A DNA stretch of 64,000 nt. Source: Blautia sp. Lineage in GTDB: Bacteria > Bacillota > Clostridia > Lachnospirales > Lachnospiraceae. The DNA lies in assembly GCA_017463155.1 (NCBI GenBank), contig JAFTPT010000010.1, forward strand, positions 62,001-126,000, in the 5' to 3' direction. Below are positions 1-9,140 of the stretch, in pieces. The notes below the pieces were generated by a model. It saw only the letters and a program-made list of their open reading frames with translations. It did not search any database and had not been told where the DNA came from. Positions within the stretch are counted from its first letter, which is position 1, and each line of letters starts with the position of its first letter. The translations under genes were made by a program, and so were the position numbers.

Positions 1-1073
1 TTGACGGGAGTGAACCGGACGAAAACAGCCAGGTCTATTGTCGGGACAATGGACTTCTTCATCTTGAAGGGAAACACGGAAGCTCCGTTTCTTTTACGTT
101 GAAGGCATATGCAGAAGCGGAAGGACTGGAACGAAGCAGGACGGTTACCTTCACGTACCGTTTTAACTGCTTTGCGAAAGGCTATTTCCGGCACACCATG
201 CTTCGGGAACCAGCGGATGGATGCCCGGGACTGATGTGCATAGAGGATCATGATCTGGACCGGATGTTTCTGGTGATCGGCACGGAAAGAGCGGTTCTTA
301 TTGACGCGGGATGGAGCAGAGAGGGAGATCTCCCCACACTCTGTAAAGAACTGGTGGGAAAAGATATTCCAATTGATCTTGTGGTAGGGCATGGCCATCC
401 GGATCATATCATGCAGGTAGAGAACTTCCTGGCAGCCGGCTGTAAGGTTTATCTTCCTTCCAGGGATCTGGAACTGGCAGCATCTTTTGGCGTAAATCCG
501 GCACCTGGCTCCACATTCGACCTTACGGAAGGGATGAAGCTGGAGCTTGGGAATGCCTGCCTGACGGTCTATGAGGTTCCCGGCCATACTCCGGGGGGCG
601 TAGTACTTCTGGATGAAGAAAACGGAGACCTTTATGCTTCCGATGAATTGGGAAGCTGCCGGCGTTATGTACCGGATTCCGCATTTCTCCAGCTGGATCC
701 GGCTTTCACGTTGGAGACGAATCTTCGTGCATTGGATTCCTTCATCGAAAAAACCTGGGGCAAGGTCAAACGGATCTTTACCGGGCACAATGATGACATC
801 CTGGATGGTCCGGGGTATTTACATGCTCTCCGGACCGCCATGGCAAAGGCCGTTGAAGGAGGAGAGGAGGCCCTCCGGCCCTCCTACCGCAGTGCCGCCG
901 AATCCATGGGCTCCGGGACGATTGCCTGGGAGGGCGACTGGAGATATGATCCCTTCTGGGCGGCTGTCAATCTGCGCTTTCTGTATGACAGAGACCGGGA
1001 CGCAGTTCCTCCGAAATATGTAAAAGGCTTCCAACCGGAACTGGCAAAATTTGACGATTTTTTAGACAAATGA
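1..1073 (+). CDS. MBL-fold metallo-hydrolase with N-terminal chitobiase-C-like domain (5' truncated)
   Basis: The reading frame is open to the left edge (first full codon at base 3), so the N-terminus is missing. The TTG at 99 is probably internal, because residues before it continue a recognisable fold. The first ~55 residues (DGSEPDENS near the start, then a FTLKAYAEAEGLERS strand and TFTYRF) look like the C-terminal beta-domain of chitobiase/hexosaminidase-type proteins, often an accessory domain in secreted proteins. A metallo-beta-lactamase domain follows, with the zinc motif HGHPDH, a GHTPGG motif and a late TGHNDD histidine. The MBL part should be a Zn-dependent hydrolase; the substrate cannot be told. 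The C-terminal ~100 residues show no recognised motif. No promoter or start is visible inside the window. Confidence 0.8.
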   Translation, partial: DGSEPDENSQVYCRDNGLLHLEGKHGSSVSFTLKAYAEAEGLERSRTVTFTYRFNCFAKGYFRHTMLREPADGCPGLMCIEDHDLDRMFLVIGTERAVLIDAGWSREGDLPTLCKELVGKDIPIDLVVGHGHPDHIMQVENFLAAGCKVYLPSRDLELAASFGVNPAPGSTFDLTEGMKLELGNACLTVYEVPGHTPGGVVLLDEENGDLYASDELGSCRRYVPDSAFLQLDPAFTLETNLRALDSFIEKTWGKVKRIFTGHNDDILDGPGYLHALRTAMAKAVEGGEEALRPSYRSAAESMGSGTIAWEGDWRYDPFWAAVNLRFLYDRDRDAVPPKYVKGFQPELAKFDDFLDK

Positions 1074-1123
1074 CCAGACAAGGATAAAGGACGAAATAAT
1101 CTTCCGTCCTGAGCGGCATTGAA

Positions 1124-1152
1124 TTGACGGACGCCAGCGGTTCGGGTATAAT
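1124..1152 (+). promoter_or_regulatory. Sigma-A promoter of the alcohol dehydrogenase gene
   Basis: TTGACG (1124-1129) and a perfect TATAAT (1147-1152) are separated by exactly 17 bases. The predicted transcript starts near 1159, giving a leader of about 45 nt before the ATG at 1204. Confidence 0.85.
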
Positions 1153-1203
1153 TTATAGTCAGATGAAAACAGTAGATTATCATACCCGAAAAGGAGCAGG
1201 TTT

Positions 1204-2379
1204 ATGGATAATTTTACTTTTTATGCCCCTACATATTTTGTATTTGGAAAGGACCAGGAGGATGAGGCCGGCAAATACGTGAAGCGATTTGGCGGGACAC
1301 GTGTCCTGATCCACTATGGTGGAGGGAGTGTTGTGCGTTCCGGCCTTCTGGACCGCGTCAAAGCTTCCCTTGACAAAGAAGGGCTGTGGCACACAGAACT
1401 GGGCGGCGTCAAGCCGAATCCCAGGAGCGGACTTGTGTATGAGGGCATCGAGCTGTGCCGTAAGGAAAAGGTCGATTTTGTTCTGGCCGTTGGCGGAGGA
1501 AGCACGATTGACTCCTCCAAGGCCATCGCGGCCGGAACGATCTATGACGGCGATTTCTGGGATTTTTACCAGGGCAAGTTCGTGGAAAAAGCACTTCCCA
1601 TCGGAACCATCCTGACCATCGCGGCTGCCGGGAGCGAAGGCTCCCCGGATTCGGTGATCACGAATGAGAACGGCATGTTCAAGCGGGGCGCGACGGGAGA
1701 AGGCTTCCGGCCGACGTTCTCGATCCTTGATCCCGCGCTGACACAGACCCTGCCGCCATATCAGACGGCCTGCGGCATCACGGATATCATGGCGCACCTG
1801 CTGGAACGCTACCTCACCAATACAAAGGAGGTTGAGGTGACCGACCGGCTGATCGAGGGTCTTCTGCTGACGATGATCCACGAGGGACCGCGGGTGATCG
1901 CGGACCCGGACAATTATGAGGCGAGAGCGAACATCATGTGGGCGGGCATGATGGCTCACAACAATTCCTGCGGCGTCGGCCGCAGCCAGGATTGGTCCAG
2001 CCACAACATCGAGCATGAGCTGTCGGCCGTGTACGATTGCGCCCATGGGGCGGGCCTTGCGGTGGTATTCCCGGCGGTGATGGAATATGTCTACACACAT
2101 GACGTGATGCGCTTTGCCCAGCTGGCGGTCCGGGTATGGGGCTGCAGCATGGATTTCGCGGATCCCGAAAAGACGGCTCTGGAGGGCATCCGCCGCTTCC
2201 GGGCATTCCTCGTATCGATCGGCATGCCGCAGAACTTTGCGGAGCTCGGCGCGGACGCGAAGGATATTCCCGCGATGGCAAAATGCGCGGTCTGGGGTGA
2301 CGGACGTTCCGGCCACATCGGCGGATTCATACAGCTTTCCGAGGAAGACATCGTAAAGATCTATCGGTCGATGGTGTGA
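1204..2379 (+). CDS. Iron-containing alcohol dehydrogenase (butanol dehydrogenase-like)
   Basis: A 391-residue protein of the group III iron-dependent alcohol dehydrogenases, closest by eye to the NAD(P)H-dependent butanol dehydrogenase/YqhD branch. It begins with the typical MDNFTFYAPTYFVFGKD strand. It then has the nucleotide-binding GGGS motif (AVGGGSTIDSSKAIAAG) and a metal-binding region with the H-x-x-x-H pattern (SSHNIEHELSAVYDCAHGAG). Expected role: cytosolic reduction of aldehydes to alcohols, for redox balance during fermentation. The start is supported by AAGGAG at 1191-1196 and by the upstream promoter. It stands alone, with its own promoter and a hairpin after the stop. Substrate specificity cannot be read from the sequence. 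Confidence 0.93.
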   Translation: MDNFTFYAPTYFVFGKDQEDEAGKYVKRFGGTRVLIHYGGGSVVRSGLLDRVKASLDKEGLWHTELGGVKPNPRSGLVYEGIELCRKEKVDFVLAVGGGSTIDSSKAIAAGTIYDGDFWDFYQGKFVEKALPIGTILTIAAAGSEGSPDSVITNENGMFKRGATGEGFRPTFSILDPALTQTLPPYQTACGITDIMAHLLERYLTNTKEVEVTDRLIEGLLLTMIHEGPRVIADPDNYEARANIMWAGMMAHNNSCGVGRSQDWSSHNIEHELSAVYDCAHGAGLAVVFPAVMEYVYTHDVMRFAQLAVRVWGCSMDFADPEKTALEGIRRFRAFLVSIGMPQNFAELGADAKDIPAMAKCAVWGDGRSGHIGGFIQLSEEDIVKIYRSMV

Positions 2380-2387
2380 GAAAACCG

Positions 2388-2408
2388 CCCGGACGGCCGC
2401 TGTCCGGG
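2388..2408 (+). terminator. Weak hairpin after the alcohol dehydrogenase gene
   Basis: CCCGGAC (2388-2394) pairs with GTCCGGG (2402-2408) just past the stop codon. There is no clear T-run, so termination is uncertain. Confidence 0.35.
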
Positions 2409-2462
2409 AACAGGCAGCGAAAACGGGCTCAGGATACGTAGACAACATGCTCATATCAGATC

Positions 2463-4772
2463 ATGTCAGAAAGGAGAACCTGCGGAACCGTCCGCGGACA
2501 GATGCGAAGTATGACAAAGAAAAAATGGATCAGCTGGTTTCTGACACTTGCCTTGCTTATTAGTCTGGCGGGAAGTGCAGCGACGATCAGTGCCGAGGAT
2601 GATCTTCTGGGTGATGGCTCGGCAGAAACCGTGGAAGTACTGACAGAAAACGAAGCGCTGACGGACGAGACAGAAGAGGCCGAAGCAGACCTGTCCGCCG
2701 GGGATGAATATAGCCCGGCCGAAGAGGACGATGAGGAAGAGAATGGCGGGATCGTCGACGAGGAACTGTCCTCCACAGCCAGTGACGAGGTGTTTGAGAG
2801 CGGCGAGACCATCCTGACGGACGAAGGCCAGCCGGATGCTGAAGAACCGGCGGTGTTTTTCGACGAAGAACTGAGCAGTGAGGAAGAGCTGGTCGTTCCG
2901 AGCTATTCCTTCTACATGATCAACCCGTATTACCGCGGCGTGATCAAGCCGGACGGACAGCTGAGCTCTCCGCATGCGGAGGCTGTCGGTGCTTCGGAAG
3001 AGTTTTCCGAAGATGAATATCATAATTCAGTTGCAGAGGCGGCCAAAGACCTGCGTGCGCAGATGAAAAAGCGGGCCACTGCGATCGATATCCCGATCCG
3101 TACCAGGGACTATCAGAATTCGGATCTGGGCCTGGAGATTCTCGAGAAGGCCCTGGAGCACACCGGTGTCCCGGATGAAGGGGACTATCTTCGCTTCCAT
3201 TATGCGGAGTTCGGCTATTCCTCCGGCGGAAAGTTCGATACGGATGGAGAGACAGCCCTGCTGGTGTTCAGCTATGAGGTCAGCTACATGTCCACGGCGG
3301 CCCAGGAGGAGAAAGTGACGGCGCAGGTGAATTCCCTGCTCTCCAAGCTCTCCCTTGACGGCAAGTCCAGCCTTGAAAAGCTTACGATCATCTACAACTA
3401 TATCACGTCCTCGGTTACGTACGATATGGAGCATGTGAATGACATGTCCTATATGCTGAAGCACAGTGCCTACGCGGCACTGATCAACAAGACAGCTGTC
3501 TGCCAGGGTTATGCACTGCTTCTGTACAGGCTCCTGCTGGAGGAGGGCATCGACTGCCGCATGGTGGGAGGCCTTGGGCAGGGCGAGAACCACATCTGGA
3601 ACATTGTCAAGCTGGGCGGCACCTGGTACTGCGTGGACCCGACGTGGGACAGCGGACTGGACGGTGAGTATGAGTTCTTTCTGAAGGGGACGGATGAATT
3701 TTACAAATATCATACCCCGGAGATGAATGATTTTGGGGAAATCCTGTCGGCCTGCAGCCTGAGCTGCACCGATTACGATGGCGGCGCGATCGCGGATCCG
3801 ACACCGACGCCGACAAGCACGCCGACGCCGACACCGACAAACACGCCGACGCCGACACCGACGAATACGCCGACGCCGACTCCGACAAGCACGCCGAAGC
3901 CGACGCCAACAACCACGCCGACGCCAAAGCCGACAAATACGCCGACGCCGACAAGCACGCCAACGCCGACACCGACAAGCACACCGACGCCGAAGCCGAC
4001 GAACACGCCGACGCCGAAGCCGACGAACACGCCGACGCCGAAGCCGACGGCAACACCGAAACCGACGAGTACACCGACGCCGAAACCGACGGCAACGCCA
4101 AAGCCGACCGCGACGAACACACCGACGCCGAAGCCGACGAACACGCCGACGCCGAAGCCGACGACAACACCGAAACCGACGAACACGCCGACGCCGAAGC
4201 CGACGGCAACACCGAAACCGACGAGTACACCGACGCCAAAGCCGACCGCGACGCCAAAGCCAACGGCAACGCCGAAACCTACGGCGACACCTACACCGAA
4301 GCCGGGGATCACTTTGAACAAATCGAGCGTGACGCTGTATACGAAGGGAACCACGAAGGCGACGTTATCGTATAAGTTTACAGCTCTCAAGGGAACGGTT
4401 AAATTTGCCACAAGCAATAAGAAGGTTGCGACGGTCACGAGCAAGGGTGTGGTAACGGCGAAGAAGGCCGGGAAAGCCGTGATCACGGCGTCCGTCAAGA
4501 TGTCCGGAAAGACCTACAGCGCCAAATGCACCGTGACGGTCAAGAAGCCGACATTGACGGTATCCCCGGCCTCCCTGACATTACAGAAGGGGAAGACAAG
4601 AAAGCTTTCTTATAAAGCTGTTCCGGGTGGAAAGGTTACCTTCAAATCAGCCAGCAAGAAGATCGCGACGGTCAGCAGCAGCGGCGTCGTGACAGGCAAG
4701 AAGAAAGGGAAAACGACCATCTCAGTCACTTGCAATGGAGTGACAAAGAAGGTCAAGGTGACTGTAAAATAG
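2463..4772 (+). CDS. Secreted transglutaminase-like protein with Pro-Thr linker and Big2-type Ig domains
   Basis: Extracellular multidomain protein of 769 codons. A signal peptide (core [20 protein letters not shown]) is followed by a very acidic Glu/Asp linker (to ~150). The transglutaminase/peptidase fold spans ~280-420, with a Cys347-His377-Asp392 triad ([21 protein letters not shown]). A Pro/Thr/Lys repeat occupies ~446-614, and two Big2-like Ig domains form the C-terminus ([38 protein letters not shown]). The family cleaves or cross-links proteins at the surface; the substrate is unknown. The start is uncertain: the ATG at 2463 lacks an RBS, while AAGGAG lies at 2471-2476, upstream of in-frame ATGs at 2502 and 2511 that would place the signal peptide at the N-terminus. 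Its catalytic domain is a paralogue of the one at 44177-45256. No sortase motif is seen. Confidence 0.88.
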   Translation: MSERRTCGTVRGQMRSMTKKKWISWFLTLALLISLAGSAATISAEDDLLGDGSAETVEVLTENEALTDETEEAEADLSAGDEYSPAEEDDEEENGGIVDEELSSTASDEVFESGETILTDEGQPDAEEPAVFFDEELSSEEELVVPSYSFYMINPYYRGVIKPDGQLSSPHAEAVGASEEFSEDEYHNSVAEAAKDLRAQMKKRATAIDIPIRTRDYQNSDLGLEILEKALEHTGVPDEGDYLRFHYAEFGYSSGGKFDTDGETALLVFSYEVSYMSTAAQEEKVTAQVNSLLSKLSLDGKSSLEKLTIIYNYITSSVTYDMEHVNDMSYMLKHSAYAALINKTAVCQGYALLLYRLLLEEGIDCRMVGGLGQGENHIWNIVKLGGTWYCVDPTWDSGLDGEYEFFLKGTDEFYKYHTPEMNDFGEILSACSLSCTDYDGGAIADPTPTPTSTPTPTPTNTPTPTPTNTPTPTPTSTPKPTPTTTPTPKPTNTPTPTSTPTPTPTSTPTPKPTNTPTPKPTNTPTPKPTATPKPTSTPTPKPTATPKPTATNTPTPKPTNTPTPKPTTTPKPTNTPTPKPTATPKPTSTPTPKPTATPKPTATPKPTATPTPKPGITLNKSSVTLYTKGTTKATLSYKFTALKGTVKFATSNKKVATVTSKGVVTAKKAGKAVITASVKMSGKTYSAKCTVTVKKPTLTVSPASLTLQKGKTRKLSYKAVPGGKVTFKSASKKIATVSSSGVVTGKKKGKTTISVTCNGVTKKVKVTVK
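3798..4305 (+). repeat. Coding Pro-Thr / Pro-Lys-Pro-Thr tandem repeat
   Basis: About 510 bases built from CCGACGCC and CCGAAGCC units, encoding TPTPT and TPKPT repeats between the transglutaminase domain and the Ig domains. The units are nearly identical, so slippage could change its length between strains. It probably forms an extended wall-spanning stalk. Confidence 0.9.
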
Positions 4773-4790
4773 TATATTAACCGAGCAAGA

Positions 4791-4813
4791 GACCCAGGGC
4801 AATGCCCTGGGTC
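4791..4813 (+). terminator. Rho-independent terminator after the transglutaminase gene
   Basis: Perfect 10-bp stem GACCCAGGGC / GCCCTGGGTC with a 3-base AAT loop, followed by TTGTCAATT. It lies 18 bases past the stop codon. Confidence 0.85.
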
Positions 4814-4858
4814 TTGTCAATTAAAGAGCAGCAATCTTTTGAATGAATAAGAATTAAT

Positions 4859-4876
4859 GTGTTCGGAATTGAACAC
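4859..4876 (-). terminator. Possible weak hairpin after the ABC exporter operon
   Basis: GTGTTC (4859-4864) and GAACAC (4871-4876) form a 6-bp stem. Read on the minus strand it is followed by TTAATTCTTATT. The short stem makes this only a candidate. Confidence 0.35.
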
Positions 4877-4905
4877 TTAAGAAATATGATCTGTCATGGG
4901 TTTTT

Positions 4906-6825
4906 TCAGCCGTTATAAAGCTGGTAGTATTTTCCGTGCTGCTCCAGCAGCTCGTCGTGGGTGCCGCGCTCGATGATGCGGCCCTGTTCGAGGACCATGA
5001 TGCAGTCGCTGTTCTGGACGGTGGACAGACGGTGGGCGATCACGAAGGTGGTCCTGTCCTCCATCAGCTTGTCCATACCGTTCTGGATCAGCTTTTCGGT
5101 TCGGGTATCGATGGAGCTGGTGGCTTCATCCAGGATGAGGACAGGCGGGTCGGCGACTGCGGCCCGGGCGATGGAGAGCAGCTGTCTCTGTCCCTGGCTC
5201 AGGTTGGAGCCGTTGCCCCGGAGCATGGTGTTGTAGCCGTCCGGCAGACGCCGGATAAAGCCGTCCGCATTGGCAAGCTTCGCGGCCTGGATGACCTCCT
5301 CATCCGTGGCGTCCAGACGGCCGTAGCGGATGTTTTCCATGACTGTCGCCGTAAACAGGTTTGTCTCCTGCAGGACGATGCCCATGCAGCGGCGCAGGTC
5401 ATCCTTTTTGATCTTGTTGACATTGATGCCGTCGATGCGGATCTTGCCGTCCTGGATATCGTAGAAGCGGTTCAGCAGGTTGGTGATCGTGGTCTTGCCG
5501 GCACCGGTGGAGCCTACGAAGGCGATCTTCTGGCCGGGCTTGGCGTACATCTTGACATCGTGGAGCACGATCTTCTCCGGATCGTAGCCGAAATCGACGC
5601 CGTCAAGCACCATATCGCCGCGGAGTTCCACGTAATCCGTGGTATTGGTGGCTTTGTGGTAGTGCTTCCAGGCCCAGCGGCCGGTACGTGTTTCGGATTC
5701 GGTCAGGACGCCGTTCTCCTCCTTCGCGTTGACCAGCATGACATATCCGTCATCCGTCTCGGGCTCTTCATCCATGAGCTGGAAGATCCGGTTGGCGCCG
5801 GCGAGCGCCATGACGATGCTGTTGAACTGCATGCTCACCTGGTTGATGGGCATGTTGAAGCTCTTGTTAAAGGAAAGGAAGCTGGCAAGCCCGCCGAGGG
5901 TGAATCCGCCGAACCCGTTGATCGCGAGGACGCCTCCGATGATCGCGCAGAGCACATAGCTGACGTTGCCCAGCTGGGCGGTGGTCGGCATCAGGACGTT
6001 GGCGAACTTGTTGGCACTGTTCGCGCTCTCGAACAGGCTGTCGTTGAGCTCGTTGAATTTCGAAAGGCTCTGCTCTTCGTGGCAGAAGACCTTGACGACC
6101 TTCTGGCCTTCCATCATTTCCTCGATGTAGCCGTTGACGGCTCCGAGGTTCTGCTGCTGCTCCAGAAAATACCGGCCGCTTAGCGAAGCCAGCTTCCGTG
6201 TGACGGTAAGCATGACAAAGACCATGCCAAGCGTCACGAGGGTCAGCGGGATCGACAGCGTCAGCATGCTGATGAAGACGCTGATGATGGTGATCGAGCT
6301 GGAAAAAAGCTGCGGAAGGCTCTGGCCGACCATCTGGCGCAGGGTATCGATATCGTTGGTGTAGACCGACATGATATCGCCGTGCGCGTGTGTGTCAAAA
6401 TACCGGACGGGGAGCTTTTCCATCTTTGCGAACATCTCGGAACGGAGGTTCCGGAGCGTTCCCTGGCTTACGTAGATCATCAGCCGGTTGTAGATAAAGG
6501 TGGCCAGGACGCCGATCCCGTAAAAGCAGGCGACCCGCCCGATCGCTCCTGCGAGCGGCCCGAAATCGGGGCTCGCGGCTTTGGTAAGCGGGATGATGTA
6601 GTCGTCGATCAGTGTCTTTGTGAACAGAGTACCCTGCACATTGGCCAGTACGCTGATGATGATACAGGCAAAGACGATGATCAGGTGAGGCAGGTAGCCT
6701 TTGGTGATGTAGGAGACCAGCCGTTTCAGGAGCTTGCCGGGGTTTTCGAGCTTCGGTCTTGGACCGCGGGGTCCGCGGCGTCCCTGGGGGAGAGGCTTTG
6801 CCTGGGTCTGTCTTTCTTCACTCAT
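4906..6825 (-). CDS. ABC exporter half-transporter, catalytically competent subunit
   Basis: A 639-residue membrane protein: a basic, Pro-rich cytosolic N-terminus, six membrane segments (~50-340), then an ATPase domain. The Walker A (GSTGAGKT), Walker B with catalytic Glu (LILDEATSSID) and H-loop (IAHRLSTV) are intact. The signature motif is altered to LSQGQ. The upstream partner shows the opposite pattern (degenerate catalytic residues, good signature). This is the standard picture for heterodimeric exporters of the BmrCD/TM287-288 type: one true ATP site, built from this subunit's Walker motifs and the partner's signature. The start overlaps the partner's stop by 4 bases (ATGA), so the two are translationally coupled. 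The substrate could be a drug, peptide or lipid and cannot be told. A ~40-residue insert before the ATPase domain is noticeable. Confidence 0.93.
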   Translation of the reverse strand: MSEERQTQAKPLPQGRRGPRGPRPKLENPGKLLKRLVSYITKGYLPHLIIVFACIIISVLANVQGTLFTKTLIDDYIIPLTKAASPDFGPLAGAIGRVACFYGIGVLATFIYNRLMIYVSQGTLRNLRSEMFAKMEKLPVRYFDTHAHGDIMSVYTNDIDTLRQMVGQSLPQLFSSSITIISVFISMLTLSIPLTLVTLGMVFVMLTVTRKLASLSGRYFLEQQQNLGAVNGYIEEMMEGQKVVKVFCHEEQSLSKFNELNDSLFESANSANKFANVLMPTTAQLGNVSYVLCAIIGGVLAINGFGGFTLGGLASFLSFNKSFNMPINQVSMQFNSIVMALAGANRIFQLMDEEPETDDGYVMLVNAKEENGVLTESETRTGRWAWKHYHKATNTTDYVELRGDMVLDGVDFGYDPEKIVLHDVKMYAKPGQKIAFVGSTGAGKTTITNLLNRFYDIQDGKIRIDGINVNKIKKDDLRRCMGIVLQETNLFTATVMENIRYGRLDATDEEVIQAAKLANADGFIRRLPDGYNTMLRGNGSNLSQGQRQLLSIARAAVADPPVLILDEATSSIDTRTEKLIQNGMDKLMEDRTTFVIAHRLSTVQNSDCIMVLEQGRIIERGTHDELLEQHGKYYQLYNG

Positions 6826-8579
6826 GCCTGCTCACCTCCTTTATGCTCGTCGAAATCACCGCCGCCGTCCGTCTGGGAATGGTAGACCTCCTGATAGATG
6901 TTGTCCGAGGCCATCAGCTCCTCATGTGTGCCGAATCCGTGGACCTGTCCGTTGTCCATGACGATGATCCGGTCCGCATTCTGCACGGAGGAGATACGCT
7001 GGGCGATGATCAGCTTGGTGGTTCCCGGGATCTCCTCGGCAAACGCCTTGCGGATGCGGGCGTCCGTGTGGGTATCCACGGCGCTGGTGGAATCATCCAG
7101 GATCAGGACTTTGGGCTTTTTGAGAAGGGCTCTGGCGATGCAGAGACGCTGCTTCTGTCCGCCGGAGACGTTAGAGCCTCCCTGCGTAATGTAGGTGTTA
7201 TACCCGTCGGGCATGCGCTCGATGAATTCATCGGCGCAGGCAAGCTGACAGACACGTTTGCACTCCTCCAGAGTGGCGTCCTCCTTGCCCCAGCGGAGGT
7301 TTTCAAGGATCGTGCCGGAAAAGAGCACGTTCTTCTGAAGGACTACGGCCACTTCGTTGCGGAGGACCTCCAGGTCATACTTGCGCACGTCGATGCCGCC
7401 GACCCGGACGCAGCCGGACGTGACGTCATAAAGACGGCTGATCAGATTGACAAGGCTGGATTTGGCGCTGCCCGTTCCGCCGATGATACCGATGGTCTCG
7501 CCGGAACAGATCCGGAGAGTCAGGTCCTTGAGGACGGGCTCGGGGCTTTCTTTTTTGTACCGGAATTCCACGTGGTCGAATTCGATGCTGCCGTCCGGAA
7601 CCTCCATGACCGGAGATTCGGGGTTGCGGATGTCAGGCTCCTCGTTCAGGACCTCGGAGATACGCTGGGCGCTGGCCATGCTCATGGTGATCATGACGAA
7701 GACCACGGAGAGCATCATCAGGCTCATCATGATGTTCATGCAGTAGGCGAGAAGGCTCATGAGTTCACCGGTGGTCAGTGTGCTGCCTACGATCATCTTC
7801 GCGCCGATCCAGCTGATCCCGAGGATACAGAAATAGATGGTAAACTGCATGATCGGCATGTTGAGGACGACGATGCCCTCGGCCTTGATGGAGAGCTCGT
7901 AGAGGGCGTTGCAGGCCTTCTGGAACTTGCTGATCTCGTGATCCTCCCGGACATAAGCCTTTACCACACGGATGGCACTGACGTTTTCCTGTACGCTGGC
8001 GTTCAGGTCATCGTACCGTTCGAATACGGACTTGAAATACCGGGTCGCCCTGCGGAGCATGAACTGCAGAACGATCGCCAGAAAAACGACCGCGATCACG
8101 TAGATGCTGGCGAGCTTTGCGTTGATCAGGAAGGCCATGGTCATGGCAGTGATCAGGCTGGCCGGGGCTCTCGTGGCCATGCGGAGGATCATCTGAAAGG
8201 CGTTCTGCATGTTGGTCACGTCCATGGTCAGACGTGTGATCAGACCGGCCGTGCTGAATTTGTCGATATTTGAGAAGGAAAAGGTCTGGATGTTGGTATA
8301 CATGGCCTTGCGAAGGTTCCGCGCAAACCCGGTGGAAGCCAGGGCGCCGTACTTTCCGCCGAGGATTCCGGTGAGCAGGCCGAGCAGTGCGATGACGGCC
8401 ATCAAAAGTCCCATCTTTATGATATGGCTGATGTCGCCTTTGTTTACCCCGTTGTCGATGATCGAGGCCATGACCAGCGGGATCAGCATCTCACACAGAA
8501 CTTCCAGGATCATGAAGAACGGCGTCAGCAGCGCGGCTTTTCGGTATTCCCTGACCTGGCCAAGCAGTGTTTTGAGCAT
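6822..8579 (-). CDS. ABC exporter half-transporter, degenerate ATPase subunit
   Basis: A 585-residue protein: six membrane segments (~15-320), then an ATPase domain with Walker A GGTGSAKS and a good signature VSGGQ. The catalytic Glu after Walker B is Asp (LILDDSTSAVD) and the switch His is Gln (IIAQRISSV). These are the substitutions expected in the non-hydrolysing subunit of a heterodimeric ABC exporter, and they complement the downstream subunit. It is the first gene of a two-gene operon transcribed divergently from a DtxR/MntR-family regulator. A promoter and a dyad operator lie immediately upstream, so the regulator probably controls it. Initial residues MLKTLLGQVREYRKAAL and an AGAAAGGAGAAA ribosome site support the start. 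Confidence 0.93.
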   Translation of the reverse strand: MLKTLLGQVREYRKAALLTPFFMILEVLCEMLIPLVMASIIDNGVNKGDISHIIKMGLLMAVIALLGLLTGILGGKYGALASTGFARNLRKAMYTNIQTFSFSNIDKFSTAGLITRLTMDVTNMQNAFQMILRMATRAPASLITAMTMAFLINAKLASIYVIAVVFLAIVLQFMLRRATRYFKSVFERYDDLNASVQENVSAIRVVKAYVREDHEISKFQKACNALYELSIKAEGIVVLNMPIMQFTIYFCILGISWIGAKMIVGSTLTTGELMSLLAYCMNIMMSLMMLSVVFVMITMSMASAQRISEVLNEEPDIRNPESPVMEVPDGSIEFDHVEFRYKKESPEPVLKDLTLRICSGETIGIIGGTGSAKSSLVNLISRLYDVTSGCVRVGGIDVRKYDLEVLRNEVAVVLQKNVLFSGTILENLRWGKEDATLEECKRVCQLACADEFIERMPDGYNTYITQGGSNVSGGQKQRLCIARALLKKPKVLILDDSTSAVDTHTDARIRKAFAEEIPGTTKLIIAQRISSVQNADRIIVMDNGQVHGFGTHEELMASDNIYQEVYHSQTDGGGDFDEHKGGEQA

Positions 8580-8593
8580 GTTTTTCTCCTTTC

Positions 8594-8610
8594 TTTCATT
8601 CGTAATGAAA
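8594..8610. promoter_or_regulatory. Candidate operator of the DtxR-family regulator
   Basis: Perfect inverted repeat TTTCATT-CGT-AATGAAA. It lies between the minus-strand -10 box and the exporter start codon, covering the expected transcription start, where a bound repressor would block transcription. Confidence 0.6.
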
Positions 8611-8613
8611 CTA

Positions 8614-8642
8614 ATTATAGAAAAATATTCCCTGCCTGTAAA
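8614..8642 (-). promoter_or_regulatory. Sigma-A promoter of the ABC exporter operon
   Basis: Read on the minus strand: TTTACA (8642-8637), 17-base spacer, perfect TATAAT (8619-8614). The +1 is expected near 8607, inside the dyad at 8594-8610. Confidence 0.8.
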
Positions 8643-8684
8643 GGAATTTCTTTCTTTCTTATCTGCAGGGGATTTTCTTTCCTG

Positions 8685-8713
8685 TTGCGGAAAATCAGAA
8701 AATGTGCTATGCT
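8685..8713 (+). promoter_or_regulatory. Promoter of the DtxR-family regulator gene
   Basis: TTGCGG (8685-8690), 17 bases, TATGCT (8708-8713), placing +1 about 27 bases before the ATG at 8747. Confidence 0.65.
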
Positions 8714-8746
8714 TTACACGAATATGCGGAAAAGGAGGAACCTCTT

Positions 8747-9124
8747 ATGGAAATTCATGAATCTGCAGAAGATTATCTGGAGGCGATTCTTCGGTTGTCA
8801 CAAAAGAACTCCGAAGTCAGGTCTGTGGACATTGCCGCGATGCTCGGGGTATCCAAGCCCAGCGTCAGCCATGCCATGAAGCTGCTTCGCGAGGATGAGT
8901 ACATCGCAATGGACCGGTACGGCACGATCACCCTTCTGGAAAAGGGCGCGGTGATCGCCCGCAGGATCTACGAGCGGCATGTGGTTCTTTCAAGCCTTCT
9001 CGAGAGACTGGGCGTCGATTCGGAGGTGGCCATGGCGGATGCCTGCAAGATCGAGCACGATCTGAGCGATGAGACATTTGAAAAGGTCAAAGCTTTTTAT
9101 GAGCTTAATAACGGAAAACAGTAA
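8747..9124 (+). CDS. DtxR/MntR-family metal-dependent transcriptional regulator
   Basis: A 125-residue protein with an N-terminal winged helix (ESAEDYLEAILRLS; AAMLGVSKPSVSHAMKLLRE) and the dimerisation/metal-binding half of the DtxR family. His78 (YERHVVL) and Cys100-x2-Glu103-His104 (ACKIEHDLSDETF) sit where the family's metal ligands are found. No SH3-like third domain is present, so it resembles MntR more than DtxR. I place the start at 8747 because AAAGGAGG (8731-8738) precedes it; an upstream in-frame ATG at 8702 lies in the promoter region. It diverges from an ABC exporter operon and probably regulates it and possibly itself. The metal sensed is unknown. A terminator shared with the converging gene follows. 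Confidence 0.88.
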   Translation: MEIHESAEDYLEAILRLSQKNSEVRSVDIAAMLGVSKPSVSHAMKLLREDEYIAMDRYGTITLLEKGAVIARRIYERHVVLSSLLERLGVDSEVAMADACKIEHDLSDETFEKVKAFYELNNGKQ

Positions 9125-9140
9125 CTGGAGCACAACAGAA

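Noticed and set aside
3773-4498. Open frames on both strands through the Pro-Thr repeat (Val/Gly-rich and Arg-rich)
   Set aside because: Simple repeats stay open in several frames; only one frame has signal, catalytic and Ig domains.
6759-8273. Plus-strand open frame of 504 codons opposite the ABC exporter
   Set aside because: His/Asp-rich shadow of a conserved ABC gene with no ribosome site or family match.
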